Origin: Alphaproteobacteria bacterium MarineAlpha10_Bin2
Lineage (GTDB): Bacteria; Pseudomonadota; Alphaproteobacteria; UBA828
DNA: 8,877 nucleotides
Direction: 5' to 3'
NCBI GenBank assembly: GCA_002937555.1
Contig: PTKB01000103.1
Location: forward strand, 1 to 8,877
The notes beneath the pieces were generated by a model. That model worked only from the letters and a program-made list of their open reading frames with translations, searched no databases and was not told the origin of the DNA. How positions within the stretch are numbered: the stretch's first letter is position 1; each line of letters starts with the position of its first letter. The translations under genes and the position numbers were made by a program. Below, piece by piece: positions 1 through 7,103 of the stretch.

Positions 1-35
1 CTCCCATATCCGGTCGTAGGGGGAGAAAGACCGTC

Positions 36-1067
36 ATGCCTCGCGCAGCCATCGAAGACCATGTGCCCGTTATCGACATCGGCCCGTTCCGGACGGGCTC
101 GCCGGAGGATAAATCGCGCGTCGCGCAAGAAGTCGACGACGCCTGCCGGGGCATCGGCTTTCTAATTGTTTCGGGGCATGGCGTGCCCGGCGATCTCATA
201 CAGCGTATGGACGTGGTGTGCCGCGAATTTATCGCCCTTCCCTATTGGGAAAAGGCGCGGCTCACCATGTCGACGGACCGCTACCGCGGTTACCTTCCGA
301 TGGGCAGCGAAGACGCCGCCTACAGCATGGAAGAAGAACGCCGCCCGCATGACCTTCGCGAATGCTTTATCAACGGGCCGTTCGATCATGCTTACGACGA
401 GTATCATCATGGCACGGGCGGCGCGCGCTTTTTCTCGCCCAATGTGTGGCCGGACAAGCCGCAAGGCTTTCGCGCCACATGGGAAGCCTATTATTCCGAG
501 ATGGAACGGCTTGGCGCCGATCTCATGAGCATCTTTGCGGTGGCCTTGGGACTCGAAGAAGGTTTTTTCGCCGATAAGATCGACAAGCACATCACCAATT
601 TCGCGATGATCCATTATCCGCCGCAGGATGACGCGCCCATGAGCAATCAAACCCGATGCGGTGCGCATACCGACTTCGGCAGCCTGTCGATCGTCTACAC
701 GGACAGCGACGTCGGCGGCCTGCAGGTGCAAACGAAATCGGGCGACTGGCGCGACGTCCCCTGCGTGCCCGGAACCTTCGTCATCAATGTCGGCGATCTC
801 ATGGCCGAGTGGACCAACGACCGCTGGTGCTCGACCTGGCACCGGGTGGTGAACCCGCCGCGCGACAAAGCGGGTGCCAGCAAATTGTCGCTGCTGTTCT
901 TTCAGCAACCGAATTACGATGCCAGGATCGAATGCCTGCCGACTTGCACCAACGCCGACAACCCGCCCAAATATGCGCCCATCATGTCCGGTGAATATGT
1001 CGCGGCCAAGGTGGATAGAAGCCGCGCGCCACTGATGGAAGAAGGCCAGGCCAAGGCGGCGTCGTGA
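36..1067 (+). CDS. 2-oxoglutarate/Fe(II)-dependent oxygenase, isopenicillin N synthase-like
   Basis: Cytosolic non-haem iron oxygenase of 343 residues, the usual length for the IPNS/DIOX family. An N-terminal DIOX_N-type region (about residues 10-130) starts with the typical 'VPVIDIGPF' strand and contains 'GFLIVSGHGV'. A C-terminal double-stranded beta-helix follows (about 185-300). The iron triad is visible as H211 and D213 (in 'GAHTDFGSL') and H269 (in 'TWHRVVNPP'). The position that normally holds the 2-oxoglutarate-binding Arg of the RxS motif is K283 ('SKLSLLFFQQPN'), with S285 kept. The ATG at 36 has a strong AGGGGGAG ribosome site at 18-25, 10 nt upstream. It is the first complete gene of a + strand operon with the SDR 40 bp downstream. 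By family the reaction is hydroxylation, desaturation or ring closure of a small organic substrate, with 2-oxoglutarate as co-substrate in most members. The substrate is unknown; this is probably catabolic or tailoring rather than true penicillin biosynthesis, because no ACV synthetase is nearby. Confidence 0.9.
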   Translation: MPRAAIEDHVPVIDIGPFRTGSPEDKSRVAQEVDDACRGIGFLIVSGHGVPGDLIQRMDVVCREFIALPYWEKARLTMSTDRYRGYLPMGSEDAAYSMEEERRPHDLRECFINGPFDHAYDEYHHGTGGARFFSPNVWPDKPQGFRATWEAYYSEMERLGADLMSIFAVALGLEEGFFADKIDKHITNFAMIHYPPQDDAPMSNQTRCGAHTDFGSLSIVYTDSDVGGLQVQTKSGDWRDVPCVPGTFVINVGDLMAEWTNDRWCSTWHRVVNPPRDKAGASKLSLLFFQQPNYDARIECLPTCTNADNPPKYAPIMSGEYVAAKVDRSRAPLMEEGQAKAAS

Positions 1068-1094
1068 CCGGATTTACGGCGCTACCCAAGCGAT

Positions 1095-1100
1095 GGAGGA
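1095..1100 (+). promoter_or_regulatory. Ribosome binding site that fixes the SDR start
   Basis: GGAGGA lies 7 nt before the ATG at 1108. The upstream in-frame ATG at 1093 overlaps this site and has no comparable site of its own, so the shorter protein is preferred. Confidence 0.75.
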
Positions 1101-1107
1101 CGGCAAC

Positions 1108-1851
1108 ATGATCAGCTTCGACGGACGCGTGGCGATTGTCACCGGTGGCGCACAGGGAATTGGCGCGGCCATCGCCAAGGGTTTGGGCAAGCACGGCGCC
1201 ACGGTCGTGATTGCGGACATTAACGGCGACGGCGGCGCCGAGGTCGCCGCATCGATCGGCAACGGCGCTTTTGCCATCGAAACGGATGTCGGCGATTTGG
1301 ATCAAATCGCCAAGCTCCATTCAGAAGTGATCGAGCGCGCCGGCAAGATCGATATTCTCATCAACAACGCCGCCATCATTCCGCCGCAGCTCACCTGGGA
1401 GGAAATCGATCATGCGGAATGGCAGCGCCTCATGCGCGTTAATTTGGACGCCGTGTTCTTCATGTGCCAGACCTCGGCCAAGCATATGCGGGAGCGCGGA
1501 TACGGCCGCATCGTCAACATCTGCTCGAACACGGTGATCTGGGGAACGCCCGGCCTAGCGCATTACGTCGCCGCCAAGGGGGGCGTGCTCGCATTGACCC
1601 GGGCGTTGGCGACGGAACTCGGGCCCTACGACATTACTATCAACTCGGTTTCGCCCGGCATGACGGCAAGCGAAGGAATCCTCAACAGCGACTGGGTGGA
1701 GTTTTTCGATTTCGTCGAACCGACGCAGGCATTCAAGGGGCGCGGCACGCCTGAAGATATTGCGCCCTCGGTGCTGTTCCTGGCGTCGGAGAACGCGCGC
1801 TGGGTCACTGGATCGATGCTGAACACGGATGGCGGCGCGGCGCGCTGGTGA
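1108..1851 (+). CDS. Classical short-chain dehydrogenase/reductase (NAD-type SDR)
   Basis: A 247-residue cytosolic oxidoreductase, the typical length for classical SDRs. The Rossmann glycine motif TGGAQGIG is at residues 12-19. D37 at the end of beta-2 ('VVIADI') predicts NAD(H) rather than NADP(H). N86-N87-A88 is the NNAG-type motif. The catalytic tetrad is complete: N112, S140, Y153 and K157 ('YVAAK'), with S and Y 13 residues apart as usual. The C-terminus 'GSMLNTDGGAARW' matches the conserved SDR 'G..l.vDGG' end. The start at 1108 is chosen over 1093 on the ribosome site. The gene sits between the 2OG oxygenase and the alpha/beta hydrolase, and its stop overlaps the hydrolase start. The inferred role is oxidising an alcohol made by the oxygenase, or reducing a ketone, in the same pathway. 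The substrate cannot be read from the sequence. Confidence 0.92.
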   Translation: MISFDGRVAIVTGGAQGIGAAIAKGLGKHGATVVIADINGDGGAEVAASIGNGAFAIETDVGDLDQIAKLHSEVIERAGKIDILINNAAIIPPQLTWEEIDHAEWQRLMRVNLDAVFFMCQTSAKHMRERGYGRIVNICSNTVIWGTPGLAHYVAAKGGVLALTRALATELGPYDITINSVSPGMTASEGILNSDWVEFFDFVEPTQAFKGRGTPEDIAPSVLFLASENARWVTGSMLNTDGGAARW

Positions 1852-2753
1852 CCAACGGCATGAGCCGGCAGACAATTTCCTTTTATAGCGAAGGCGCGAA
1901 ACTGGCGGGCGATCTTTTCCTGCCCGATGGCGCTGGCGCCGACGACCGGCGCGCCGGCATCGTTCTCTGCCATGGCTATACCGGCGTCAAAGATCTTTAT
2001 TTGCCGGACAATGCCGAGTGGCTGCGCCAAGCCGGCTATGCTGTGCTCACCTTCGACTACAAGGGTTGGGGCGAGAGCGAAGGGGCGCGCCACCGCCTGG
2101 CGCCGTTCAGCCGTGTCGCCGACAGCCATGCGGCGCTCAATTTCCTGGCCGCGCAGGAAGCGGTCGATGACAGCCGCCTCGGGCTTTACGGCACCAGCTA
2201 TGGCGGGGCCACGGTGATTTGGGCCGCTGCCCTGGACACCCGCGTGGGCTGCGTCGTCAGCGTGGTCGGTGTCGGGCATGGCGAGAGATGGATGAAGAGC
2301 GTGCGCCGGCCCGACGAGTGGTTCGACCTGCTTGAACGCTCGGCGGCGGACCGCACAAAGCGCGCGCTCAGCGGCGAATCGGAGATCGTCGACCGTGACG
2401 TGATTTTGCTGCAGGACCGCGCCTCGGCGGAACTCTCGGCCGCGGCGCGGCGCGCCAACCCGGCGGCGATTAACAGCCTGCCGCTCGAGTTCGTCGACGA
2501 GACCTTGAGTTTTCATGCCGATTGGGTGGTCGACAAGATATCGCCCCGGCCACTTCTGCTGATCACCACCGACGGCGACCGGCTGGTGCCACCGGATGAA
2601 TCGGAAGCCCTCTTCGCGCTAGCGGGCGAGCCCAAGAAACTGGTGACGCTCCGAGGTTTTGGCCATTACGACGTCTATTCCGAGCCCGCTTTCAGCGCCG
2701 TCATGGCGGAAACCGGCGCCTGGTTCGCGGCTCATCTTTCGGCCCGGATTTGA
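1848..2753 (+). CDS. Alpha/beta hydrolase (COG1073/FrsA-like type)
   Basis: A 301-residue hydrolase if started at GTG 1848, which overlaps the SDR stop in a GTGA arrangement and suggests translational coupling. ATG 1860 is an alternative and would remove four residues. The oxyanion loop is H42-G43 ('LCHGYTG'). The nucleophile elbow is G115-T-S117-Y-G119. The likely acid is D244 ('TTDGDRLVPP'), and the catalytic histidine is H273 ('GFGHYDVY'). A lid or cap insertion of about 75 residues lies around 145-220. There is no signal peptide, so it is cytosolic. The 'FDYKGWGESEG' stretch is typical of the dienelactone-hydrolase/acyl-peptidase-like branch of the fold. As third gene of the operon it could cleave an ester, lactone or C-C bond of the intermediate made by the upstream oxygenase and SDR. 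That assignment is inference, and family membership alone does not give the substrate. Confidence 0.88.
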   Translation: MTNGMSRQTISFYSEGAKLAGDLFLPDGAGADDRRAGIVLCHGYTGVKDLYLPDNAEWLRQAGYAVLTFDYKGWGESEGARHRLAPFSRVADSHAALNFLAAQEAVDDSRLGLYGTSYGGATVIWAAALDTRVGCVVSVVGVGHGERWMKSVRRPDEWFDLLERSAADRTKRALSGESEIVDRDVILLQDRASAELSAAARRANPAAINSLPLEFVDETLSFHADWVVDKISPRPLLLITTDGDRLVPPDESEALFALAGEPKKLVTLRGFGHYDVYSEPAFSAVMAETGAWFAAHLSARI

Positions 2754-2782
2754 GCGCCAGAATTCCCGCTTGCGGACAAAAG

Positions 2783-2812
2783 AAACCCTCTCCCCCGGAA
2801 GGAAAAGGGTTT
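2783..2812. terminator. Imperfect hairpin, possible bidirectional terminator
   Basis: AAACCCT is paired with AGGGTTT, and inside it two mismatches alternate with one T-A and two C-G pairs around a CCCGGA loop. It lies 29 bp after the hydrolase stop and before the converging TPR pseudogene, where a terminator is expected. No strong T-run follows on either strand, so function is uncertain. It also resembles the 'CCCTCTCCC' family of dispersed intergenic palindromes found in many proteobacteria. Confidence 0.4.
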
Positions 2813-2860
2813 GAGAGTTGGAGGAGATAACTGTGTCGGCAGCCGTAAGCGCTCGGCGGC

Positions 2861-3310
2861 CTAACCCTGGCGGTTACTTGCCTCGATGATCTCGGTGGCG
2901 CGCTCATCCATCATTTCGGCCGCAACATAGTCGCCGAGGGCGTCATAGATCAAAGCCAGATTGAGCAGGCTGTTCACCACTTCCGGATGCGTCGACCCAT
3001 AAGCCTTGACGCGGATATCGAGGGCGCGGCGATAGAGCGGCCGCGCCTCGGCGTAGTTCATTTCGGCTTCGTAAAGGCCGGCGAGATTGTCGAGGAGCGC
3101 GGCGTAGACGACGTCGTCGGCGCCGATTTCGCGCTCGGCGATGGCGATCGCTTATTTGGCGTGCGGAATGGCTTCCTGGAAACGGCCCTGCTCATAAAGT
3201 GTGGAAGAGCTGCTGAGCGCGTCCTGGTAACTGCCTGAGGCGGAAAATGTGGGGCTGGAGAAGAGAATGGTGGCAGCGGCGAAGAGGGCTGCGAAACGTG
3301 AAGCGATCAT
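2861..3310 (-). pseudogene. Small secreted TPR-repeat protein, interrupted by a nonsense codon
   Basis: Reading the - strand from the ATG at 3310 gives one continuous frame of 149 codons to the TAG at 2861-2863, broken once by an in-frame TAA at 3152-3154 (codon 53). The N-terminus (MIASRFAALFAAATILFSS...) looks like a Sec signal peptide ending near 'TFSAS'. Three tetratricopeptide repeats of the 42-residue kinesin-light-chain/TPR_12 type follow. The first contains the stop (residues about 33-65, 'YEQGRFQEAIPHAK*AIAIAE'). The second has 'LLDNLAGLYEAEMNYAEA' and the third 'LLNLALIYDALGDYVAAE'. Repeat spacing is intact on both sides of the stop, so a single recent change (for example CAA or CAG to TAA) or a sequencing error is the simplest explanation. 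An ATG at 3061 could restart translation of the last 66 residues, but those would lack the signal peptide. The intact protein was presumably a periplasmic scaffold; its partner is unknown. Confidence 0.75.
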
Positions 3311-3396
3311 GAATTTTTATCCCGGTCTGTTGACCCCCGCCGAGATATTCGCCCGATCAGATTAGCTGCAATTCCTGAACAATCTATTAACGGCCA

Positions 3397-4539
3397 TTAC
3401 CACAGGCGTTCCGACGCCAGCGCCGCGCCCTCGGCCAGCGCTTTGAGCTTGAGCTGGCAAATCTTGGGATCGACCTTGCCGATGCCGGCGAAGGTGCCGA
3501 AGCCGCAATCGACGCCGGCGATCACTCGTTCGCGACCGATGACATCGGCAAAACGTTGGATGCGCTGCGCCACCAGTTCAGGATGCTCGATATAGTTCGA
3601 CGTGCTGTCGATCAGCCCGGGGATGAGAATTTTATCGTCCGGCAGCCCCATCTCGCGCAGCACCGCCCACTCATGGGCATGACGCGGATTGGCGGCCTCG
3701 ACCGAGATAGCCGACGGCTTGGCCTTGACGATGATATTCAAGATCTTCTCGAGCCCGATATCGCAATGATGCGGGCCTTCGTAATTGCCCCAGCAGATAT
3801 GCATGCGCACGGATTCAGCCGGCACGTCGGCCAAGGCCTCGTTCAATGCCTCGACATTCAGTTCCGCCTGTTTGAGAAATTCGGCGTCGCTCATTTCGCT
3901 GAACGATACGTGGCGGCCCATGGCGAGGTCGGGGCAGTCCACCTGAAGCAGAAAGCCGGCGCGGGTAACGGCGGAATATTCTTCTTTCATGGCTGCTGCG
4001 AGGGCGGCGAGGTAGGTTTCGTGGCTCGGATAGTAGTCGTTGCTTTGAAATATGGCGATGACGCCGGGTGAGGCGGCGTTGAGAAAGCCCTCCTCCGCTT
4101 CCGATGCATCCAGTGCGTCGCGGAAATTTTCGAGATCGGCCTCGAGCGCCAAAGTATCGCGCACTGCCACCGGGCCGGTGCAGCGCGCCCGCACAATACG
4201 GCGCACCGCCGCCGCCTGGCCCATGCGCACACGGTATTTGGGGAAGCCGTCGAGATCGGCGAAGTGTATTGGCGGGCTGGTGCCGGAAAAGCCGGTCAGA
4301 CGGTCTTGAATATAGGTCGCGTAGCCGGGCTTGCTGGCTTCGCCGTCGCTGACCACATCGATGCCGAGCGCCACCTGCTCCGCCACCACGTCGCGCACGG
4401 CGCGGCGCATGCATGAATCGAACGCGGCCCGGTCATAGGGCTCGCCGGTTTCCTTGGCGGTGAGGAAATCCATCACGTCGTCGGGCCGCGGCAGGCTGCC
4501 GACATGGGTGGTGAGTATTCTTTCGCTGCTGTGTTTCAT
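3397..4539 (-). CDS. MetE C-terminal-domain-like (cobalamin-independent methionine synthase II family) zinc methyltransferase
   Basis: A 380-residue single-domain relative of the catalytic C-terminal half of MetE (COG0620). The family opening motif is 'TTHVGSLPRP' and the 'DVVSDGEASKPGY' element is present. The zinc ligands of MetE are all recognisable: H247 and C249 ('RMHICWGNY'), E281 ('ISVEAANPRHAHEW') and C345 ('AGVDCGFGTF'). The N-terminal half of full-length MetE is absent. By family such proteins transfer a methyl or alkyl group to or from a zinc-bound thiol. Short 'core-MetE' enzymes described elsewhere use methylcobalamin or corrinoid proteins, and epoxyalkane:CoM transferase belongs to the same fold. 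Exact donor and acceptor are unknown. The start at 4539 ('MKHSSERIL') is chosen because residues encoded from 4584 are basic, not family-like, and have no ribosome site. It stands alone on the - strand, 86 bp before the TPR pseudogene. Confidence 0.88.
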   Translation of the reverse strand: MKHSSERILTTHVGSLPRPDDVMDFLTAKETGEPYDRAAFDSCMRRAVRDVVAEQVALGIDVVSDGEASKPGYATYIQDRLTGFSGTSPPIHFADLDGFPKYRVRMGQAAAVRRIVRARCTGPVAVRDTLALEADLENFRDALDASEAEEGFLNAASPGVIAIFQSNDYYPSHETYLAALAAAMKEEYSAVTRAGFLLQVDCPDLAMGRHVSFSEMSDAEFLKQAELNVEALNEALADVPAESVRMHICWGNYEGPHHCDIGLEKILNIIVKAKPSAISVEAANPRHAHEWAVLREMGLPDDKILIPGLIDSTSNYIEHPELVAQRIQRFADVIGRERVIAGVDCGFGTFAGIGKVDPKICQLKLKALAEGAALASERLW

Positions 4540-4652
4540 ATTCCGTCGTCTACCCTTTCGCGGGGCGCGGCCAAGATAGCGCATGGCGGCGGGCGCTCAC
4601 AATCCTCATGGCTGGGCATTTAATCCGTAGCCGGAACGCGATAGGTTGCGCC

Positions 4653-5021
4653 ATGCAGGTGCGGCGAAAAATGATCGGCGGGCAAGAGTGCTACGAAATC
4701 GTTGAGGCGTTTCACCACCGCGGAAAGGTCGAATACCGCTCCGTCGTGCCGCTCGGCACGGATCCCGACCCGGAGGAATCGCTGCGCAAACATCAGGAAT
4801 CGCTGATCGATGTCACCCGCGCGCTGATCCGCCTGCAGCCGCTGCAGGACGCCGACCCCGCCATCCGGCGCAAATGCGATACGCTCGCGTCCCGCCTCAA
4901 AGATGAACAGGAACGCATTGGCCTTCTGATCGATGCCATCGAACGTTTGGATGACGCCGACGCGGGAGGCGATGCGGCGCAACCGGAGAACGAGGAAACG
5001 CCCGAGGCGGAGAAGCCTTAG
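4653..5021 (+). CDS. Small charged helical protein of unknown function
   Basis: A 122-residue protein from the ATG at 4653. An ATG at 4608 would add 15 residues of no evident conservation; an AGG lies about 10 nt before 4653. The N-terminal 35 residues look like a compact beta unit ('RRKMIGGQECYEIVEAF', then 'GKVEYRSVVPLGTDP'). This pattern resembles the short leader seen at the N-terminus of IS1634-type transposases and in small actinobacterial and proteobacterial hypothetical proteins, but no DDE catalytic domain follows. Residues about 40-105 are predicted to be long amphipathic helix, possibly coiled coil. The tail is acidic (Asp/Glu/Ala/Pro-rich). There are no signal peptide, membrane segment or cysteine pairs. 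It is divergent from the MetE-like gene and ends only 5 bp from the convergent SDR stop. Function is not recognised. Confidence 0.65.
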   Translation: MQVRRKMIGGQECYEIVEAFHHRGKVEYRSVVPLGTDPDPEESLRKHQESLIDVTRALIRLQPLQDADPAIRRKCDTLASRLKDEQERIGLLIDAIERLDDADAGGDAAQPENEETPEAEKP

Positions 5022-5026
5022 CGCGC

Positions 5027-5785
5027 CTACCCTCGGCCGATAAAGGGCATCTTGGTGGCCATGACGGTGAGAAATTGGACATTGGCGTCGAGCGGCAGGC
5101 TGGCCATGTAAAGGATGGCTTGGCTGACATTGTCGACATCCATGATCGGCTCGTTGGCGATTTCGCCGTTTGCCTGCGGCACGCCTTGGGACATGCGCTG
5201 GGTCATCTCGGTTCCGGCATTGCCGATGTCGATCTGACCGCAGGCGATATCGTATTTACGCCCGTCGAGGGAGGTGCTTTTGGTGAGGCCGGTGATGGCG
5301 TGCTTGGTCGCCGTATAGGGCGCCGAATTGGGGCGCGGCGTGGTCGCCGATACGGAGCCGTTGTTGATGATGCGCCCGCCCATCGGATCTTGGCTCTTCA
5401 TCATGCGGAAGGCTTCCTGGGTGCAATAGAAAGCGCCGCTCAAATTGGCGTCGACGACCTTCTGCCATTGCTCGGGGCTCAGATCCTCGAGGCCGATGCC
5501 GGGCGCGCCGGTACCGGCATTGTTGAACAAGAGATCGAGGCGAGCGAAGCGTTGCTTGACGGCGGCGAACAGCGCCGCTACCGACTGCGGATCGCCGACA
5601 TCCGTTTCAATCGCGAGCGCCCGCTCGGCATCGGCGCCGGCCGCCGCCAGCGTCTCTTCCAAGCGTTCCATGCGGCGCCCAGCCAGCGCCACTGCGTATC
5701 CTTCACCGAGGAGCGCCAGCGCGGCATGTTTGCCGATGCCGCTGCCGGCACCGGTGACAACAGCGACTTTAGCTTCAGAACTCAT
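5027..5785 (-). CDS. Short-chain dehydrogenase/reductase (NADP-type SDR)
   Basis: A 252-residue classical SDR. The glycine motif is TGAGSGIG (residues 11-18). 'AGRR' at 35-38 places arginines after beta-2, predicting NADP(H). NNAG is at 88-91. The tetrad N114, S144, Y157 and K161 ('YTATK') is intact with the normal 13-residue S-Y spacing. The usual 'PG' after beta-6 is replaced by 'QIDIGNAGTEMT', and the protein ends 'VMATKMPFIGRG'; both features look characteristic of a widespread proteobacterial SDR subgroup of unassigned substrate. The start is ATG 5785, served by AGGGAG at 5795-5800. The GTG at 5791 would be only 3 nt from that site. It is the last gene of the apparent pxpA-like/MFS/SDR operon, 61 bp after the MFS stop, and ends 5 bp from a convergent gene with no terminator between. 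Confidence 0.92.
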   Translation of the reverse strand: MSSEAKVAVVTGAGSGIGKHAALALLGEGYAVALAGRRMERLEETLAAAGADAERALAIETDVGDPQSVAALFAAVKQRFARLDLLFNNAGTGAPGIGLEDLSPEQWQKVVDANLSGAFYCTQEAFRMMKSQDPMGGRIINNGSVSATTPRPNSAPYTATKHAITGLTKSTSLDGRKYDIACGQIDIGNAGTEMTQRMSQGVPQANGEIANEPIMDVDNVSQAILYMASLPLDANVQFLTVMATKMPFIGRG

Positions 5786-5794
5786 GATCACTTT

Positions 5795-5800
5795 CTCCCT
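5795..5800 (-). promoter_or_regulatory. Ribosome binding site for the SDR at 5785
   Basis: AGGGAG on the - strand, 9 nt before ATG 5785. It supports that start over the GTG 6 bases further upstream. Confidence 0.7.
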
Positions 5801-5846
5801 GCCCGCCTGCCTTGAATAGCGGCGGTTTGATTAGCACAAGTGGGAA

Positions 5847-7070
5847 TCAATTCGCCAGCGCCACGGTGCGGCGGCGCCGGCGCAGCATGGTAAAGAGAGC
5901 GACAAGGACCACGGCCACGAACGGCAGTGCGGCGTAATTCATCACCTGCCAACCGATCCATTCATGCAGCATGCCCGACAGGAGGGCGGCGCAGGCGACC
6001 GAGCCGAATACCAGAAAATCGTTGGCTGCCTGAGTTTTGGCTTTCTCGGGCGGCGTGTAGGCCTCGGTGACCAGCGTGGTGGCGCCGACGAAGAGAAAAC
6101 ACCAACCAACGCCAAGCGCCATGCCGGCGACCCAGAAATAGGCGAGATCGACACCGGCCAAATTGATGGCCACGCAGGCCGCAATCAGCACCGCGCCGGC
6201 GCCCATGATGGTGGATATCCCGAACCGCCGGATCAAATGGCCGGTAAAGAAGGCCGGCGCGAACATGGCGAAAACATGCCACTGGATCACTTGGGCGGTG
6301 TTGAAAAAACCGTGCCCGGCGCCGAGCATGGCAAGCGGCGTGGCCGACATCAGGAGCGACATCAGCATATAGCCGACGATGCCGCCGAGTGCTGCGACGA
6401 TGAACACCGGCTGGCGCATGATCACATGCAGCGGCCGCCCGCCGCTGGCGCGCTCCGCCGCACCGGGGCGGGGAATGGCGACAAAGCGCAAGGTCAAGAG
6501 ACTGGCGACATAGAGGACCGCGATCGCCACATATACCCCGGCGACCAAATCGTTCGGCAGCAGGTCCTTGGAATAATTGGCGAGCAATGGACCCAAGGAA
6601 GCAATCACGCCGCCGGCCATCACCAGGGAAATAGCCCGGCTCTTGAAGGCTTCTTCGGCCGTATCGGCGGCGGCGAAGCGGTAATACTGGCCGAAACCGT
6701 TAAACGTGCCGACGAGAAAACTTGCGATGCAAAACAACACGAAATCGGAATTGCGGATGGCGACGATGGCGAGAAATACGCCGACTAGGCCGATACAAAG
6801 GCCGACCGTGAAGCCGTCGCGCCGCCCGATGCGCTTCATCAAGAACGAGGCTGGCGCCGTTATCGCCATCACGGCGATAAATTGCATCGCGAGCGGCAGA
6901 GTTGCGAGGGCTTTGTCTTCGGCGAGGCTGTGCCCGATCAGCGCGGCGGAGGTCACGATCGCCGAGGTCGCGGTCATGAAGAAGGCCTGACACAGCGCTA
7001 ACAGAATGACGTTGCGCCGGCGCGAGCCTGGCGACAGAACTGCCCCGCCGCTTTCCGCTTTTGCGCTCAA
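5847..7070 (-). CDS. Major facilitator superfamily (MFS) transporter
   Basis: A 407-residue inner-membrane protein with about twelve hydrophobic segments, the standard MFS size. The first half runs from about residue 20 and carries a motif-A-like cytoplasmic loop between helices 2 and 3 ('KRIGRRDGF', about 79-87). A polar central loop ('IPRPGAAERASGGRP') divides the two six-helix halves. A basic tail ('MLRRRRRTVALAN') follows the last helix, consistent with a cytoplasmic C-terminus. The reading frame opens with TTG at 7070, followed by a polar N-terminus. The first in-frame ATG (codon 32) lies inside helix 1 and would truncate it, so TTG is preferred although no strong ribosome site is visible. 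It starts 33 bp after the pxpA-like stop and precedes the SDR in the same direction. The transported compound is unknown; context suggests a small acid or metabolite processed by the neighbouring enzymes. Confidence 0.9.
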   Translation of the reverse strand: MSAKAESGGAVLSPGSRRRNVILLALCQAFFMTATSAIVTSAALIGHSLAEDKALATLPLAMQFIAVMAITAPASFLMKRIGRRDGFTVGLCIGLVGVFLAIVAIRNSDFVLFCIASFLVGTFNGFGQYYRFAAADTAEEAFKSRAISLVMAGGVIASLGPLLANYSKDLLPNDLVAGVYVAIAVLYVASLLTLRFVAIPRPGAAERASGGRPLHVIMRQPVFIVAALGGIVGYMLMSLLMSATPLAMLGAGHGFFNTAQVIQWHVFAMFAPAFFTGHLIRRFGISTIMGAGAVLIAACVAINLAGVDLAYFWVAGMALGVGWCFLFVGATTLVTEAYTPPEKAKTQAANDFLVFGSVACAALLSGMLHEWIGWQVMNYAALPFVAVVLVALFTMLRRRRRTVALAN

Positions 7071-7103
7071 ATGCCGGACGACCGGAGCGGACGGCGCGGC
7101 ACC

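Noticed and set aside
162..908. 248-codon open frame on the - strand
   Set aside because: It lies wholly inside the well-supported 2OG oxygenase gene. The translation has no recognisable motif and is an antisense shadow of GC-rich coding DNA.
1626..2516. 296-codon open frame on the - strand
   Set aside because: Antisense to the SDR and hydrolase, whose catalytic motifs are complete; its composition is Arg/Ala-rich shadow sequence.
36..2753. Beta-lactam biosynthesis cluster, suggested by the IPNS-like gene
   Set aside because: No ACV synthetase, epimerase or expandase is present, and the IPNS fold is shared by many unrelated oxygenases.
3152..3154. Recoding of the TPR in-frame stop (selenocysteine or pyrrolysine)
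   Set aside because: The stop is TAA, which neither system uses, and the TPR position does not call for such a residue.
3556..4071. 171-codon open frame on the + strand
   Set aside because: Antisense to the MetE-like gene, which keeps all four zinc ligands.
4540..4652. SAM or cobalamin riboswitch upstream of the MetE-like gene
   Set aside because: The divergent spacer is only 113 bp to the + strand ATG, and I see no multi-stem layout or known conserved box there.
5075..5815. 246-codon open frame on the + strand
   Set aside because: Antisense to the second SDR; no family features.
5964..6788. 274-codon open frame on the + strand, His/Gly/Asp-rich
   Set aside because: Mirror of membrane-helix codons in the MFS gene; the composition is an artefact of reading hydrophobic codons in reverse.
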